DNA of 64,000 nucleotides from Methylicorpusculum oleiharenae. GTDB taxonomy: Bacteria; Pseudomonadota; Gammaproteobacteria; Methylococcales; Methylomonadaceae. A program made the position numbers and the translations under genes. Shown here in pieces: positions 9,171 through 17,770 of this stretch; the first letter of the stretch is position 1, and the number at the start of each line of letters is the position of its first letter. The stretch lies in assembly GCF_009828925.2 (NCBI RefSeq), contig NZ_WUTY02000001.1:186001-250000 (forward strand). The letters run 5' to 3'. The notes beneath the pieces are model-generated. The model did not search any database and had not been told where the DNA came from. It saw only the letters and a list, made by a program, of their open reading frames with translations.

Positions 9171-10082
9171 CTAAAATTTATGAATACTCTCAAAATTTTG
9201 TTTATCAAAAAAATGACTCATAAAATTTACAAAAGTGGTTATTTTGGCCGGAATAAACCGTCTTTGCATGTAGGTCGCGTAAATAGACAGCGCCGGTATC
9301 CGGAAATCCTGCAGAATTTCGACCAATCGGCCTTGTTCCAGATAATTAGCCACCGATAATTCCGGTGCCTGAGTAATTCCCATACCCAAAGATGCCGCCT
9401 GACAAAGCGCTCTCCCGTTATTGGAGGCAAAATGCCAGGTTGTTCTAAGTTTTTTCTCTTCACCGGCCACATTAAAAACCCAAAAATCTTCATGGGGCGT
9501 ATCGATATAATGCAGGCACAAGTGCTGATTCAATTCATCGATATCGCGCGGCTCGCCGTATTTGGCAATATAAGCCGGTGATGCATAAGTGCATAACTTG
9601 GTTTCGGCAATTTTTCGCGCAACGACCCCCAGATCAACCGAATTGGAAACAACAATTGAAACATCATAAATTCCCTCGCTCAGATTGATATGGCTGTTCT
9701 GTAAAGACATCATGATTTTCACGTTCGGATGCTGGTTTTGATAAGCCTCAATGGCCGGCACCACATAAATCCCGCCAAAATCGATGGGCGCAGTCACTTT
9801 CAATATGCCTTTGACATTTTTGCCTAATTCAGAAATATCCTCATCCAGTTCCGCCAATTCCTCTAACAAGGGTTTACTGCGGGCGTAGTAACTTTCACCG
9901 GCTTCGGTCAGACTGATACGGCGCGTAGTTCTGTTTAACAAAGCAACGCCCAGAGACTCTTCCAACTGCGCAATGTATTTACTCACCATCATCGCCGATA
10001 CATTGATCTCTCTGGCAACGGCAACAAAAGTACCCAGTTCGACAATCCGGCAAAAAACCCTGATGTTATTTAATTTATCCAT
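9171..10082 (-). CDS. LysR-family transcriptional regulator
   Basis: A 303-residue protein with an N-terminal winged helix-turn-helix (MDKLNNIRVFCRIVELGTF, then SKYIAQLEESLGVALLNRTTRRISLT) followed by the substrate-binding effector domain. Its style (start MDKL, FVAVAREINVSAMMVSKYI) is that of the large LysR subgroup often annotated as YhjC/DmlR-like. LysR proteins normally regulate a divergent gene and themselves. Upstream, on the other strand, is the Nudix gene at 10346, more than 200 bp away. A perfect 10-bp-arm palindrome lies 20 bp in front of the ATG and may be its operator. Confidence 0.92.
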   Translation of the reverse strand: MDKLNNIRVFCRIVELGTFVAVAREINVSAMMVSKYIAQLEESLGVALLNRTTRRISLTEAGESYYARSKPLLEELAELDEDISELGKNVKGILKVTAPIDFGGIYVVPAIEAYQNQHPNVKIMMSLQNSHINLSEGIYDVSIVVSNSVDLGVVARKIAETKLCTYASPAYIAKYGEPRDIDELNQHLCLHYIDTPHEDFWVFNVAGEEKKLRTTWHFASNNGRALCQAASLGMGITQAPELSVANYLEQGRLVEILQDFRIPALSIYATYMQRRFIPAKITTFVNFMSHFFDKQNFESIHKF

Positions 10083-10102
10083 GGCAACCCTAATATAAAC
10101 AA

Positions 10103-10125
10103 TAGGTTTATATTTTATAAACCTA
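10103..10125. promoter_or_regulatory. Palindrome upstream of the LysR gene, candidate operator
   Basis: A perfect inverted repeat, TAGGTTTATA-TTT-TATAAACCTA, between the LysR start (10082) and the rest of the intergenic region. LysR sites usually contain a T-N11-A core with dyad symmetry, and the centre here fits. A role in autoregulation is inferred. Confidence 0.5.
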
Positions 10126-10180
10126 ATCGCCTATTTGAAATTTAATTCACACTGATACACTGTTGCTCGGAGATAGTGAT

Positions 10181-10222
10181 AACCGCCTTTATTCAATGAT
10201 TTATCATTGAGTTTAGGCGGTT
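10181..10222. repeat. Stem-loop between LysR and Nudix genes
   Basis: The arms AACCGCCT and AGGCGGTT enclose a second pair, CAATGAT / ATCATTG, giving a two-part hairpin. No T-run follows on either strand, so it is not a clear intrinsic terminator. It may be a structured leader or a protein site. Confidence 0.5.
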
Positions 10223-10345
10223 GTAATCACAAAAATCGGCTCCTTCCACTTTACTTCCCTGTCTTAGCCCCACATTTCTAGCTTAAGCAAGTCACTAGTG
10301 GCTTATAATTTAGCGTCTGATTATAAACAATATCTCTGGATTAGA

Positions 10346-10834
10346 ATGCTAACAGAATGGCTTAATGTGGTCGATGATAATGACCAAATAATGGGAATAG
10401 ATTCAAGACAACGCATCCATGCTGCGGGATTAAAACATCGGGCCGTTCATATCCTGCTGTTTAATGATGATCATTCCCTTTTTTTACAGAAACGATCACT
10501 GTCAAAGGATATCAATCCGGGACTTTGGGATAGTTCAGCTGCAGGACATGTTGATGCAGGCGAAACGTATGAGCAATGTGCTTATCGGGAACTTCAGGAA
10601 GAGTTAGGGCTGATTGACTGCCCTCTTGAATTTTTATTTAAAATTCCTGCTGCAGCGGTTACCGGCAAGGAATTTATTCAGGTTTATCAGGGCGTAGCAA
10701 ACGGCCCGTTTTGTTTAAACACCGATGAAATTGAAACCGGTGCCTGGTTTTCTTATGAAGAAATGTCTACCCGCATAAAAAACGACGACATGATGTTGAC
10801 GGGTATTATCAAGATGATTTGGAGCAGGATTTAA
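10346..10834 (+). CDS. Nudix hydrolase (YfcD-like)
   Basis: A protein of 162 residues from the ATG at 10346; the frame is open back to a GTG at 10298, and neither start has a strong ribosome-binding site. The Nudix box reads GHVDAGETYEQCAYRELQEELGL, with the metal-binding REL-EE core intact. The opening EWLNVVDDNDQIMG and KHRAVHILLFNDD are typical of the YfcD / isopentenyl-diphosphate-isomerase-like Nudix group. Members hydrolyse nucleoside-diphosphate-linked compounds using Mg2+; the substrate here is unknown. It is a single-gene unit. Confidence 0.88.
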   Translation: MLTEWLNVVDDNDQIMGIDSRQRIHAAGLKHRAVHILLFNDDHSLFLQKRSLSKDINPGLWDSSAAGHVDAGETYEQCAYRELQEELGLIDCPLEFLFKIPAAAVTGKEFIQVYQGVANGPFCLNTDEIETGAWFSYEEMSTRIKNDDMMLTGIIKMIWSRI

Positions 10835-10890
10835 GCAAAAAGGAGTGAACATTCGAAATGCAGATTTTCCGCATGATTGCAGAAATACTT

Positions 10891-10967
10891 TGGCGGAGCG
10901 GACGGGGCTCGAACCCGCGACCCCCGGCGTGACAGGCCGGTATTCTAACCAACTGAACTACCGCTCC
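10891..10967 (-). tRNA. tRNA-Asp (anticodon GTC)
   Basis: Read on the minus strand it starts GGAGCGGTAGTTCAG and ends CCGCTCCGCCA. The 7-bp acceptor stem GGAGCGG/CCGCTCC, the D-arm (TAGTTCAGTTGGTTAGAA), the anticodon loop CCTGTCACGC with GTC, and the T-arm GGGTTCGAGCCCC are all present. The CCA end is encoded. The sequence is very close to the gammaproteobacterial tRNA-Asp I know. A weak open frame on the same strand overlaps it and is spurious. Confidence 0.97.
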
Positions 10968-11061
10968 GCAAAAGAGGGCGTATTCTAACTTAATCAGACC
11001 TTTCGTCAAGCGTTTTAACAAAAATATCAGTAAGTACAGACTGGCTAAAAACGAAAGATTG

Positions 11062-11099
11062 CCCGCAGCAAAAGGTCTCGGCCTTTCACTGCGGGTTTT
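11062..11099 (+). terminator. Stem-loop with short T-run
   Basis: CCCGCAG pairs with CTGCGGG, with an inner AAAGG/CCTTT pair, followed by TTTT on the plus strand. It lies between the tRNA-Asp gene and the next minus-strand gene (stop at 11139). On the minus strand the hairpin would also sit just after that gene, but with a poorer T-run. Confidence 0.5.
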
Positions 11100-11138
11100 G
11101 CTCACTTAGCGAGCTCTATATTTAGAATAGAAGTGCCT

Positions 11139-11528
11139 TTATTTTTTTATAAAATGATAAATATCGCCGTATTTACCTTTTAACGTCATGCTTTTATCGT
11201 CTTTTTCAACCAGAGAAAAAGTATCAAATTTATCAGACCGGCCCAAAAGAGATATTTTTAATTTTCCGTCTTCAACTAAATAGTTGACGGGCGTTTGATC
11301 GTAATAGATACCTTCTCTGGGAATATGAGTAATTGTGACTTTATCGCCACTGAATGCCCATGAGTCTTCCCTTGGGATTTTTTCTGTAGAGCTGGCTGTT
11401 TTTTTAGTGTATTCAAGCTTCCAGGCTCCTTGAACATCTTGATTGGACTGAAAGGCAACTTCGGCACTGACTATCCCTGTAAAAGCCGACAAAACCAGCA
11501 GAATTGCAGCCAAATTAATTTTTTTCAT
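11139..11528 (-). CDS. Exported lipocalin-like hypothetical protein
   Basis: A 129-residue product from the ATG at 11528, which has AAGGGG in front and opens directly with a signal peptide (KKINLAAILLVLSAFTGIVSA); the longer frame upstream is not used. The mature part runs from QGAWKLEYTKK to a beta-rich C-terminus (DKSMTLKGKYGDIYHFIKK). This resembles the small lipocalin-like domains that score the 'amount of X needed' in exported proteins. It has no cysteines or catalytic motif. It is a single gene, and its function is unknown. Confidence 0.7.
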   Translation of the reverse strand: MKKINLAAILLVLSAFTGIVSAEVAFQSNQDVQGAWKLEYTKKTASSTEKIPREDSWAFSGDKVTITHIPREGIYYDQTPVNYLVEDGKLKISLLGRSDKFDTFSLVEKDDKSMTLKGKYGDIYHFIKK

Positions 11529-11852
11529 GATTTTCCCCTTGTTGTGAGTACTGAATTGACATTTTACGCTCACATTTGCGCAAATGTATCGCAATATTAT
11601 TAGTAATCCCTAATATTCACAAATTTATCAAGATATCGATAAGTTAAACCCTAGCAATGTGGCGGTTTATAAGTATTTCAACAGGTCAAAACAAGCTACC
11701 TGGTAACGTTCTTTTAACGATATCTGCCCTGCCATAAATTTTTTTTATCGAACATAACACTTATCGAGCTAAGACCGCCGCGCTTACATAAGGGATTTTT
11801 TCCTATAGGGATCATGAAAAATGCTCACTAGAATAGTTCGCTTCTTATATAA
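11529..11852. other. Divergent intergenic region
   Basis: About 320 bp between the lipocalin-like gene (minus) and the TonB-receptor gene (plus), so it should hold promoters for both. I looked for a Fur-box-like 19-bp palindrome near the receptor and did not find a convincing one. Confidence 0.45.
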
Positions 11853-14093
11853 ATGGCTAATGAGCGTATAACCATGTCCTTAAACAAACCCGATAGCAAT
11901 ACGAGTTTATTACACACCGGAAATAACCTTGGCTCGCCTTGTGAACCTGTCTTTGCCCGTAAAAAACAGGCCTTGATTACTGTTGCGGTATTGACTGCCC
12001 TGAATATACCGGCAGCCATGGCAGAAAGGTTCGACGATGCGCCACCGGCCCTGCAATTGCCCAGCCTGGAAATTATCGGTGAAGCGCCTACGCAGCTGGA
12101 GCACATACCGGGGTCTGCCTTCGTTATCGACAAAACCACACTGGATCGTCAAGGTCCCTTATCCAATAAAGATGCCTTACGCACCGTGCCGGGTATTCAT
12201 ATAGTCGACGAAGACGTGCTGGGACGCCGGATCAATATCGGTATTCGCGGCCTGGATCCTAGACGCTCAACCCGGACCCAGTTATTGGAAGACGGCGCAC
12301 CCATTCAGTTGGCGCCTTACGGTGACCCCAGTAACCATTACCTGCCGTCCAGTAAACGAGTCGATCATATCGAAGTTTTAAAAGGCTCTGGTCAAATCAT
12401 GTATGGACCACAAACCGTAGGAGGTGCGATTAACTTTGTCAGTGCGCCTATTCCTGAAGAATTTGCCGGTTCAATTTCGGCTGCAGGCGGTAATAACGGT
12501 TATTACGACACCCATCTGAGAATGGGCGGTACCATCGATAATGTCGGCCTTTCCCTGGATTATATTAGGCAGGAGGCTGATGGCAATCGAAGCGGCCAGC
12601 ACCAGGAAGTTGACGATTTAGCGTTGAAAAGTTTGATCAAATTCAATGACCGGCACCGTCTCATGCTGAAAGGCACATTGACTCATGAAGACGCGGACAT
12701 GGGTGAAGCAGGCATCACCCGTGCAATGTACCGCAACAACCCGCGCACCAATTTTTTGCGGAACGATACCTTCGAAGTTCGCCGCTATTCGGGTCAAGCC
12801 TTATATGAATTCGACGTGTCCGATTCGATGCAATTCAGCACCAACATCTACGGCAACCATATGTTCCGCGAATCGATACGCCAGGCGAATGACTCCTCAT
12901 CGATGAACAACTGTACTGTTCGAGGTGAAGCGATTTCCGCAGACGTGGCGCCAAGCTGCGGCAATGAACAACGCCCCAGAACCTACAATGTTTTCGGAAT
13001 AGAGCCCAAACTGGTATTTACGCACAATTTATTCGGTGTGCAAAGTGAAACCACGACGGGAATTCGTGGTCACTTCGAATGGGCCGACCGGGACCGCTAT
13101 GTAGGCAATGACGGACCCAGAGACACATCACAAGGCACAGGACCCAATAATCATGGTCGAAATCGTCACCAAGATAATTCATTGGATACGCAAGCCATGT
13201 CTTTCTTTGCTCAGAACCGCTTTTTCCTGGGCGATTTTACCGTCACGCCCGGCATTCGTGTAGAACACTACGAACAGGAAAATACCAACCACATCAACAA
13301 AGCCTCTGAATCCTATTCACGCACTGAAGCCTTACCCGGTATCGGCGCGACCTACAACGGCATAGACAATGTCACTTTATTTGCCGGCATACATAGAGGC
13401 TTTGCCCCTGCGCGAATTGACGACGTCTTGGATCCGGAGAGCGGTGTTTTAAGACAAGTGAATCCGGAAATGAGTTTAAATTACGAAGCCGGTGTGCGCA
13501 CCTCACCAATTCCAGGCATCAGTGCCGAATTGACCTATTTCCGCATTGATTTCGAAGACCAAATCGTCAACCAAATTGAAGTGGACGAGGATTTATGGAT
13601 CAATGCTGGAGAAAGTGTTCACCAAGGCATGGAAACAGCTTTCCGTCTTGATTCGGACAAACTGTTCGGTACTGAATACAACTATTACCTTACAACTTCA
13701 TATACCTATACCGATGCGTATTTCGACAGTAATGTGGCGAGTGCAGCGATTGTAAAAGACAGTCGCTTACCCTATACACCTGAACATTTAGTCAATGCCA
13801 ATATTGGTGTTGAAACACCCTGGGGCCTGGATCTGCGTTTTGGCATACAAGGCGTGAGTGAACAATTCAGCGATATTGAAAACACCGTTGACGAGGATGA
13901 AGATGGGCAAAAAGGCATCATTCCCGGTTATACGACTTACAATGTCTCGGCCAATTACCAAGTCATCAAAGATGTGAATATCTTCATGAACGGCTACAAC
14001 TTGAGCAACAAAAAATACATTGCCAGCCGAATCGACGGTATTCACCCAGGTCAAGGCTTTCAAATGATGGGCGGCGTGAGATGGAGTTTCTAA
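11853..14093 (+). CDS. TonB-dependent outer-membrane receptor (FecA-like)
   Basis: A 746-residue protein. It has a long N-terminal export region (positively charged RKKQ followed by ALITVAVLTALNIPAAMA) and a plug domain containing LEIIGEAPTQLEHIPGSAFVI (TonB-box region), DALRTVPGIHIVDED, NIGIRGLDPRRSTRTQLLEDG and VEVLKGSGQIMYGPQTVGGAINF. The beta-barrel ends in a final aromatic residue (MGGVRWSF). The plug most resembles FecA-type iron-chelate receptors, but the cargo cannot be fixed and there is no FecIR pair nearby. An alternative ATG at 11874 is possible, as neither has a clear ribosome-binding site. It is a single-gene unit with a good terminator after it. Confidence 0.92.
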   Translation: MANERITMSLNKPDSNTSLLHTGNNLGSPCEPVFARKKQALITVAVLTALNIPAAMAERFDDAPPALQLPSLEIIGEAPTQLEHIPGSAFVIDKTTLDRQGPLSNKDALRTVPGIHIVDEDVLGRRINIGIRGLDPRRSTRTQLLEDGAPIQLAPYGDPSNHYLPSSKRVDHIEVLKGSGQIMYGPQTVGGAINFVSAPIPEEFAGSISAAGGNNGYYDTHLRMGGTIDNVGLSLDYIRQEADGNRSGQHQEVDDLALKSLIKFNDRHRLMLKGTLTHEDADMGEAGITRAMYRNNPRTNFLRNDTFEVRRYSGQALYEFDVSDSMQFSTNIYGNHMFRESIRQANDSSSMNNCTVRGEAISADVAPSCGNEQRPRTYNVFGIEPKLVFTHNLFGVQSETTTGIRGHFEWADRDRYVGNDGPRDTSQGTGPNNHGRNRHQDNSLDTQAMSFFAQNRFFLGDFTVTPGIRVEHYEQENTNHINKASESYSRTEALPGIGATYNGIDNVTLFAGIHRGFAPARIDDVLDPESGVLRQVNPEMSLNYEAGVRTSPIPGISAELTYFRIDFEDQIVNQIEVDEDLWINAGESVHQGMETAFRLDSDKLFGTEYNYYLTTSYTYTDAYFDSNVASAAIVKDSRLPYTPEHLVNANIGVETPWGLDLRFGIQGVSEQFSDIENTVDEDEDGQKGIIPGYTTYNVSANYQVIKDVNIFMNGYNLSNKKYIASRIDGIHPGQGFQMMGGVRWSF

Positions 14094-14143
14094 TTTGAAT
14101 TATTTAATTTTTAGCTTAACAAAGAGCCGTTGATTGACTCAAA

Positions 14144-14188
14144 ATGCCGTTCACCCTGAGATCCCTCCTAGAGTGAGCGGTATTTTTA
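14144..14188 (+). terminator. Intrinsic terminator after the TonB receptor gene
   Basis: ATGCCGTTCACCCT pairs with AGAGTGAGCGGTAT (13 of 14 positions including two G-U pairs), immediately followed by TTTTTAT. It lies 50 bp after the receptor stop. Confidence 0.8.
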
Positions 14189-14405
14189 TCATTTACCAGA
14201 CCGGTAAACGCGTTTTAGAATCGTCTATATTCCGACTCGATTCAGCTCGAACAATCTACATATTAACTGTATAAAAGCTTTCTCATAATCAACAGGTTTA
14301 TTTACATTGCCTGTCTCTTAGTGCGTATTGCCCCTTATACCTTCTCTCAGAATAACGGGTTACTATTAGCTCCCAACTTCAGCTGTTTTTTTAGAGGAAA
14401 TTGTT

Positions 14406-14885
14406 ATGAACATCCGATACTGTTTGGCAGGACTGTTAACTTTAATCGCATCCAGCGCCTTAGCCCAGGAAAATAGTCCAATGGACGTGTGCCGCAATGC
14501 CGCTAACAAAATCGCTCAAGGTGAAATCACCAAGATCGAACTGGAAAAAGAAAAAGGTATGGAAGTCTATGAAATTGATATTAAGTCAGCTGACGGCAAT
14601 AAATGGGAAATAAAGTGCGATAAGGCCAGCGGTAAAATCATCGAAACTGAACAGGAATTAACTAGCGCTGATCACCCTGCGTTTACAGCATTAAAAAAAA
14701 TCGACGAAACACAAGCGCGTAAAATTGCCCTGGAAGCGCATCCCGGCACAATTACCGAAGTGGAATATGAAATTGAAAACGGAATTGCAATCTACGAGTT
14801 CGAAATCAAAATGGAGGATGGAAGCGAAATGGAAGTCGAAGTCGATGCCGCTACCGGTAAAATTGTAAAAGCAGAGAAAGATTGA
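14406..14885 (+). CDS. Exported protein with two PepSY domains
   Basis: A 159-residue product with a signal peptide (MNIRYCLAGLLTLIASSALA) and two copies of a PepSY-like domain. The first runs around ITKIELEKEKGMEVYEIDIKS...CDKASGKI, the second around ARKIALEAHPGTITEVEYEIENGIAIYEFEI...DAATGKIVK. PepSY domains are periplasmic inhibitory or metal/cell-wall-associated modules, and small double-PepSY proteins often lie near two-component or cytochrome genes. Here it stands alone, 300 bp after the receptor. AGAGGAAA precedes the ATG. Confidence 0.85.
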   Translation: MNIRYCLAGLLTLIASSALAQENSPMDVCRNAANKIAQGEITKIELEKEKGMEVYEIDIKSADGNKWEIKCDKASGKIIETEQELTSADHPAFTALKKIDETQARKIALEAHPGTITEVEYEIENGIAIYEFEIKMEDGSEMEVEVDAATGKIVKAEKD

Positions 14886-15187
14886 ATGTCTTGATGACCT
14901 GATATAACTTCCCACTTATTAATTTTATTTAGGGGCGATTCAAATCGCCCCTAAATAAGAATCCGAAAAATTAATGCCGGACAAATTCTGGGCATTAGCC
15001 TGATCCGGACTTGCCATCTTTTATTATACCCTTCGTAGATCGAAATTCGGCACCGGGGTGCCCGTCAAAGGACGCCGTAAATTTATCCTTGTAGACTCTA
15101 TGCCTGCATCCATGCTGGCAAAGCCTTTGCCGAACAACCCGTTGCCTCCTGAGGCACTGCCGAAATTTGAAGTGCGAAAGGTATACT
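14886..15187. other. Intergenic region with palindromes
   Basis: About 300 bp. It holds the 16-bp-arm palindrome described separately and a further structured stretch around 15000-15180, with GGCACC/GGTGCC near 15048. A short plus-strand frame here shows no coding character. The structured part resembles repeated intergenic DNA, but only one copy lies in this window. Confidence 0.45.
14925..14958. repeat. Perfect inverted repeat downstream of PepSY gene
   Basis: Left arm TTATTTAGGGGCGATT, two bases, right arm AATCGCCCCTAAATAA: 16 of 16 bases pair. It could terminate transcription from the PepSY gene or act in both directions. The flanking T-run is poor, so I leave the role open. Confidence 0.7.
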
Positions 15188-15943
15188 TTACAAATCCACT
15201 CTCATTTTTTTTACAGCGACTTTATCCAGGGCGGGTAAACCGGCAATAGCCTCGCGAAGTTTATTTTCCCAGCTTCTTCTGAGTTGCAATAAATAGTCAT
15301 CGTCATCGTCAAAACAATAATATTCATCCAGTCTGAAGCTGTTTTTACGGTAAATCAGCATTTCAATCGGCGGCCCCACACTGGCATTACTTCGAATGGT
15401 AGAATCCATGGACACCAAACAGCATCGGGCGGCTTCGTCTATAGAAGTGCCCAATTTAAGAAATCGATCGAGTATCGGTTTACCGTATTTGCTCTCGCCG
15501 ATTTGTAAAAAAGGGGTCGTTGCTGAACTGGTGATACTGTTTCCTTCACTATAAATCATATAGGCGCCTTGCGGCTCACTGCCTATCTGACCGGCCAGTA
15601 TAAAACTCGCAGAGGGGTTAAAAACCGATTGGCCTTTGGCACTTAGATGCTGCTTTTGTTTTTCAACACTGACATAACCCAGATAATCAGCCGCCTCTGA
15701 TAAACATTCCACAGAATTGATATTAACTTCGGCTTTCTTGATTTTATCCCGGTGCAACTGCTCCAGAACCGCTTGAGTTGTTGCCAGATTACCTGCACAC
15801 AGTAAAATAATCGTCCTGTCACTGTTGGTATCGAATGCATGCATTTTTCCGTGCGTGCTGACATTATCGATACCGGCATTGGTCCTTGAATCAGAAAGCA
15901 AAATAAGTCCTTCGTCTATGGAAGCCGCAATGCAATAAGTCAT
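15188..15943 (-). CDS. Anbu-type bacterial proteasome-related peptidase
   Basis: A 251-residue protein beginning MTYCIAASIDEGLILLSDSRTNAG. After removal of Met the N-terminal Thr is the nucleophile, Asp17 is in LLSDSR and a Lys follows near 32-33 (HGKMHAF), matching the Thr1/Asp17/Lys33 pattern of proteasome beta-type NTN hydrolases. The text RTIILLCAGNLATTQAVLEQL fits the Anbu (ancestral beta subunit) family, which forms a self-compartmentalised ring. Anbu is often found with a transglutaminase-like protein and with ATP-grasp and alpha-E proteins. Here the transglutaminase-like gene is next to it (start side, 197 bp away), but the other two are absent. It is cytoplasmic, and its substrates are unknown. 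Confidence 0.87.
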   Translation of the reverse strand: MTYCIAASIDEGLILLSDSRTNAGIDNVSTHGKMHAFDTNSDRTIILLCAGNLATTQAVLEQLHRDKIKKAEVNINSVECLSEAADYLGYVSVEKQKQHLSAKGQSVFNPSASFILAGQIGSEPQGAYMIYSEGNSITSSATTPFLQIGESKYGKPILDRFLKLGTSIDEAARCCLVSMDSTIRSNASVGPPIEMLIYRKNSFRLDEYYCFDDDDDYLLQLRRSWENKLREAIAGLPALDKVAVKKMRVDL

Positions 15944-16140
15944 ATATAAAATTCGAAATTAAGCAGAAACAACCGTCAGTTTATCCTAGGTGTTGTTTCT
16001 TATCTAGTTACTATCACCTTAACTATTCAGCGAGTCTTATAACAAAGGCGCAGGCTATTGATTTATCGGGCTATCTAAAACACAACCCTACAGCCAAAGC
16101 AAACCAAAATGTATTCACGCAGCACCCGGCAGAAACTTTA

Positions 16141-16950
16141 TCAAACCGCAGAGAGATGAGTGTCTAAGGGTTCTACCTTTACAACCATTGCACTCAAAAT
16201 ACAACCCAAACCAAACTGGTGAAACACCGGCACATCCGCCGCATCACGTCCAAACGCAACCACGACTCTCCCTCCGGTCAAATCTGCCTGGGTAGGATCA
16301 AAGGTATACCAGCGCCCGCCTACGAAGACCTCAAACCAGGCATGCAAATCCATGGGTTCTAGTCCCTGCAGATAACCCGCCACGAAACGCGCCGGGATAC
16401 TGATACTGCGGCATAAGGCAATGCCCAGGTGAGCAAGATCACGACAGACACCGAAGCGGCGGCTGTATATTTCCATTGCAGAAAGAGGAATATCACTGGA
16501 ACCGGGAAGGTACTGTACTGATGATCTAATCCAGTAAACAATTCGACTGACTTGATCGTAGCCCGGAAGCGCATCGGCCACTATATCTCTGGCCAGTTCA
16601 CCAAAGCGGTCAGACTCGCAATAACGGCTTGGCAACAAAAACGGCAACACTTCATTGGGAAGGTATTGAATTTCGACAAAGCCCAAACCAGGGGCAAAAT
16701 CGGCCTGCGCATCGGTAATGACTTCAGCCGAACTATGGATAACTAAATTACCTTTGGGAGCGACTAAGCGCTGACAGGAATTGCCATAGCTGTCTGTACT
16801 TTCAATAACCGGAACAGAAGGCTTGATGGTATACATTTCGCGCATAATCCATTGATTGATACCCCTGAACGGGCGCAGCATGAATATCAATGCGCTGGCG
16901 TCTTCTATCTTGAAACGGAGATTACAACTGACTCTGAGTTTTATGCTCAT
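16141..16950 (-). CDS. Transglutaminase-like cysteine protease (Anbu partner)
   Basis: A protein of 269 residues from the ATG at 16950; the longer frame begins with a weak TTG/other start. It has an N-terminal beta-rich region, then the transglutaminase core with Cys169 in RRFGVCRDLAHLGIALCR, His203 in MDLHAWFEV and Asp218 in WYTFDPTQ, a complete Cys-His-Asp triad. Proteins of this kind accompany Anbu proteasome genes in many proteobacteria, and this one lies 197 bp upstream of that gene on the same strand. Their role (peptide cleavage or ligation) is not settled. Co-transcription is possible but the gap is wide. Confidence 0.87.
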   Translation of the reverse strand: MSIKLRVSCNLRFKIEDASALIFMLRPFRGINQWIMREMYTIKPSVPVIESTDSYGNSCQRLVAPKGNLVIHSSAEVITDAQADFAPGLGFVEIQYLPNEVLPFLLPSRYCESDRFGELARDIVADALPGYDQVSRIVYWIRSSVQYLPGSSDIPLSAMEIYSRRFGVCRDLAHLGIALCRSISIPARFVAGYLQGLEPMDLHAWFEVFVGGRWYTFDPTQADLTGGRVVVAFGRDAADVPVFHQFGLGCILSAMVVKVEPLDTHLSAV

Positions 16951-17074
16951 ATTAAATGATGGGCGTAACAAGCAACGCAGCTGACGGCATCGCCACAAAA
17001 CAATGCCGCCATGTTGTTAAATTCAAATCGGCGAGGTCCCTGCAATGGGATTTAGCCAATTTACATTCAGTTTA

Positions 17075-17770
17075 TTAAATACCAACCGATTGCAGTTCGT
17101 TGTAAGCATGTCTTAACCACATTTTGACCCTTTGCCTTTCCAGCAACCCCAAGGCATTAGCGTTCTCGCCATCCTTGTTTTGCGCGGCCCAAAAACTTGA
17201 ACTGTTGCCGTCAATCTTGGTCATGACCGGCGCGTGCAGCTTTTTCAATGTGATGACTTTTGCATTCAACGCCAATGCACGATCTTTTACACCTGAATGT
17301 TCCAAAATAGAAAAATCGTCATCGCGCAATTGATTCTGCACCAGCACATAGTTAAGTTTTGAACCGAATTGATCCAATAATTTGCTGAGGAGCTCGACCG
17401 AATCTTTACCGGAATCCATGACGTTCCAGTAACATAAAGCAATGCCCATCTCTTCGGCCAATTCCAGCACGCCGGATTCATCGATCCATCTCGCCAACGG
17501 AAAATGGGTTTGAGCGGCAAGATCAACCAACATCCGTGATCCCGGATTTTCCACAGCAGTTTCTATAATGGCATCAAGGCTTTGGTAATCATCAATGACC
17601 GTAGGTGATGCATAATCGGTATAAAAGCGCAGCAATGCGCCATGCGAGCGGTCGGTATCGAATCCGACAAACGGAATATCGCTATCGATCATATATTGCG
17701 CCAGCAAGCGCGCAACCACAGATTTACCCACACCGCCTTTTTCTCCACCAATGAGATGAATAGTACTCAT
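17075..17770 (-). CDS. ParA/MinD-like P-loop ATPase
   Basis: A 231-residue single-domain protein with the deviant Walker A GGEKGGVGKS (residues 8-17), a Walker A' region with GFDTDRSHGALLRFY and a Walker B-like MLVDLAAQTH. It is a MinD/ParA/Mrp-type ATPase without a second domain and resembles the orphan 'nucleotide-binding protein' relatives found with mobilisation or polysaccharide genes. No ParB or MinE gene is adjacent. It lies 125 bp upstream of the transglutaminase-like and Anbu genes on the same strand. A joint unit is possible but not shown. Confidence 0.75.
   Translation of the reverse strand: MSTIHLIGGEKGGVGKSVVARLLAQYMIDSDIPFVGFDTDRSHGALLRFYTDYASPTVIDDYQSLDAIIETAVENPGSRMLVDLAAQTHFPLARWIDESGVLELAEEMGIALCYWNVMDSGKDSVELLSKLLDQFGSKLNYVLVQNQLRDDDFSILEHSGVKDRALALNAKVITLKKLHAPVMTKIDGNSSSFWAAQNKDGENANALGLLERQRVKMWLRHAYNELQSVGI

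Noticed and set aside
10809-11105. A 98-codon minus-strand frame.
   Set aside because: It runs straight through the tRNA-Asp gene; tRNA sequence often yields such frames.
11600-11850. A Fur-box in front of the TonB-receptor gene.
   Set aside because: I found AT-rich stretches but no convincing 19-bp palindrome of the Fur type.
15058-15249. A 63-codon plus-strand frame.
   Set aside because: It lies in structured intergenic DNA and overlaps the end of the Anbu gene on the other strand.
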